From assembly GCA_016714815.1 (NCBI GenBank), contig JADKBZ010000004.1, positions 404,673 to 468,672 of the forward strand: DNA of 64,000 bases, in the 5' to 3' direction. The position numbers were made by a program, and so were the translations under genes. This document shows positions 64,000 through 64,000 of this stretch, piece by piece. This stretch comes from Holophagales bacterium (GTDB taxonomy: Bacteria; Acidobacteriota; Thermoanaerobaculia; UBA5066). How positions within the stretch are numbered: position 1 is the first letter of the stretch; each line of letters begins with the position of its first letter. The notes under the pieces are model-generated. The model did not search any database. It saw only the letters and a list, made by a program, of their open reading frames with translations, and was not told the DNA's origin.

Positions 64000-64000
64000 C

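Noticed and set aside
1..64000. tRNA or rRNA genes, CRISPR arrays, insertion sequences, integrases or phage genes.
   Set aside because: No cloverleaf with a GGTTCGA-type arm, no regularly spaced repeats, and no transposase or integrase motifs were found by reading.

Overview
The window is GC-rich DNA (roughly 70 percent) with dense gene packing and many ATGA or GTGA overlaps. It comes from a diderm bacterium: it encodes a TamB/TamA-type outer-membrane export pair, a TonB-dependent receptor, an OprO/P-type porin, lipoproteins and CheA-type chemotaxis. The mix of BlaI/M56 pair, VIT/VWA proteins, propeller-repeat proteins, large MscS channels and many signal-peptide proteins of unknown function would suit Acidobacteriota or a similar high-GC phylum, but nothing seen fixes the phylum. 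I found no tRNA, rRNA, CRISPR array, insertion sequence or phage gene.

Layout: 0-6 kb holds a gene fragment, an M29 aminopeptidase, a PAS histidine kinase with its single-domain response regulator, and a hemerythrin. 6-13 kb is a minus-strand series: BlaI repressor, M56 membrane protease with a coiled-coil tail, VIT-VWA protein, VWA protein, metallo-beta-lactamase-fold hydrolase. A double operator sits in the BlaI promoter. 13-21 kb carries two secreted proteins (one a 14-repeat propeller), then on the minus strand a serine hydrolase, a hypothetical protein, CcdA, a one-cysteine thioredoxin-like protein and prolyl-tRNA synthetase. 21-29 kb has a secreted beta-rich protein and two paralogous lipobox-bearing MscS channels on either side of a triple beta/gamma-crystallin protein, then CorA. 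30-38 kb is a compact plus-strand cluster of three glycosyltransferase-like genes with membrane and secreted proteins of unknown function, ending with a DUF2157-like/DUF4824-like pair. 38-50 kb has a HEAT-repeat lipoprotein, tamB, a tamA/bamA-like gene, a TonB receptor with one frameshift, and a pseudouridine synthase. 50-56 kb has a propeller-sensor histidine kinase, a small lipoprotein and a glycogen-debranching enzyme.

The most unusual region is the minus-strand run from the right edge to 56 kb. The order is cheA (3' part), cheB-like, ABC permease, ABC ATPase, substrate-binding protein, PAS-GAF-PAS-GGDEF-EAL protein, porin. Nearly every junction overlaps or is a few bases apart. This reads as one operon joining a chemotaxis kinase module, a sulfonate/nitrate/taurine-type ABC importer, c-di-GMP turnover and an outer-membrane pore. 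It also carries about ten apparent single-base frameshifts, against one in the other 57 kb, so either the sequence quality drops here or the operon is decaying.

A second window-wide pattern is that many start codons lie only 6-9 bases downstream of a -10-like hexamer (TAGACT, TATCCT, TACGAT and similar), which suggests frequent leaderless or near-leaderless transcription.
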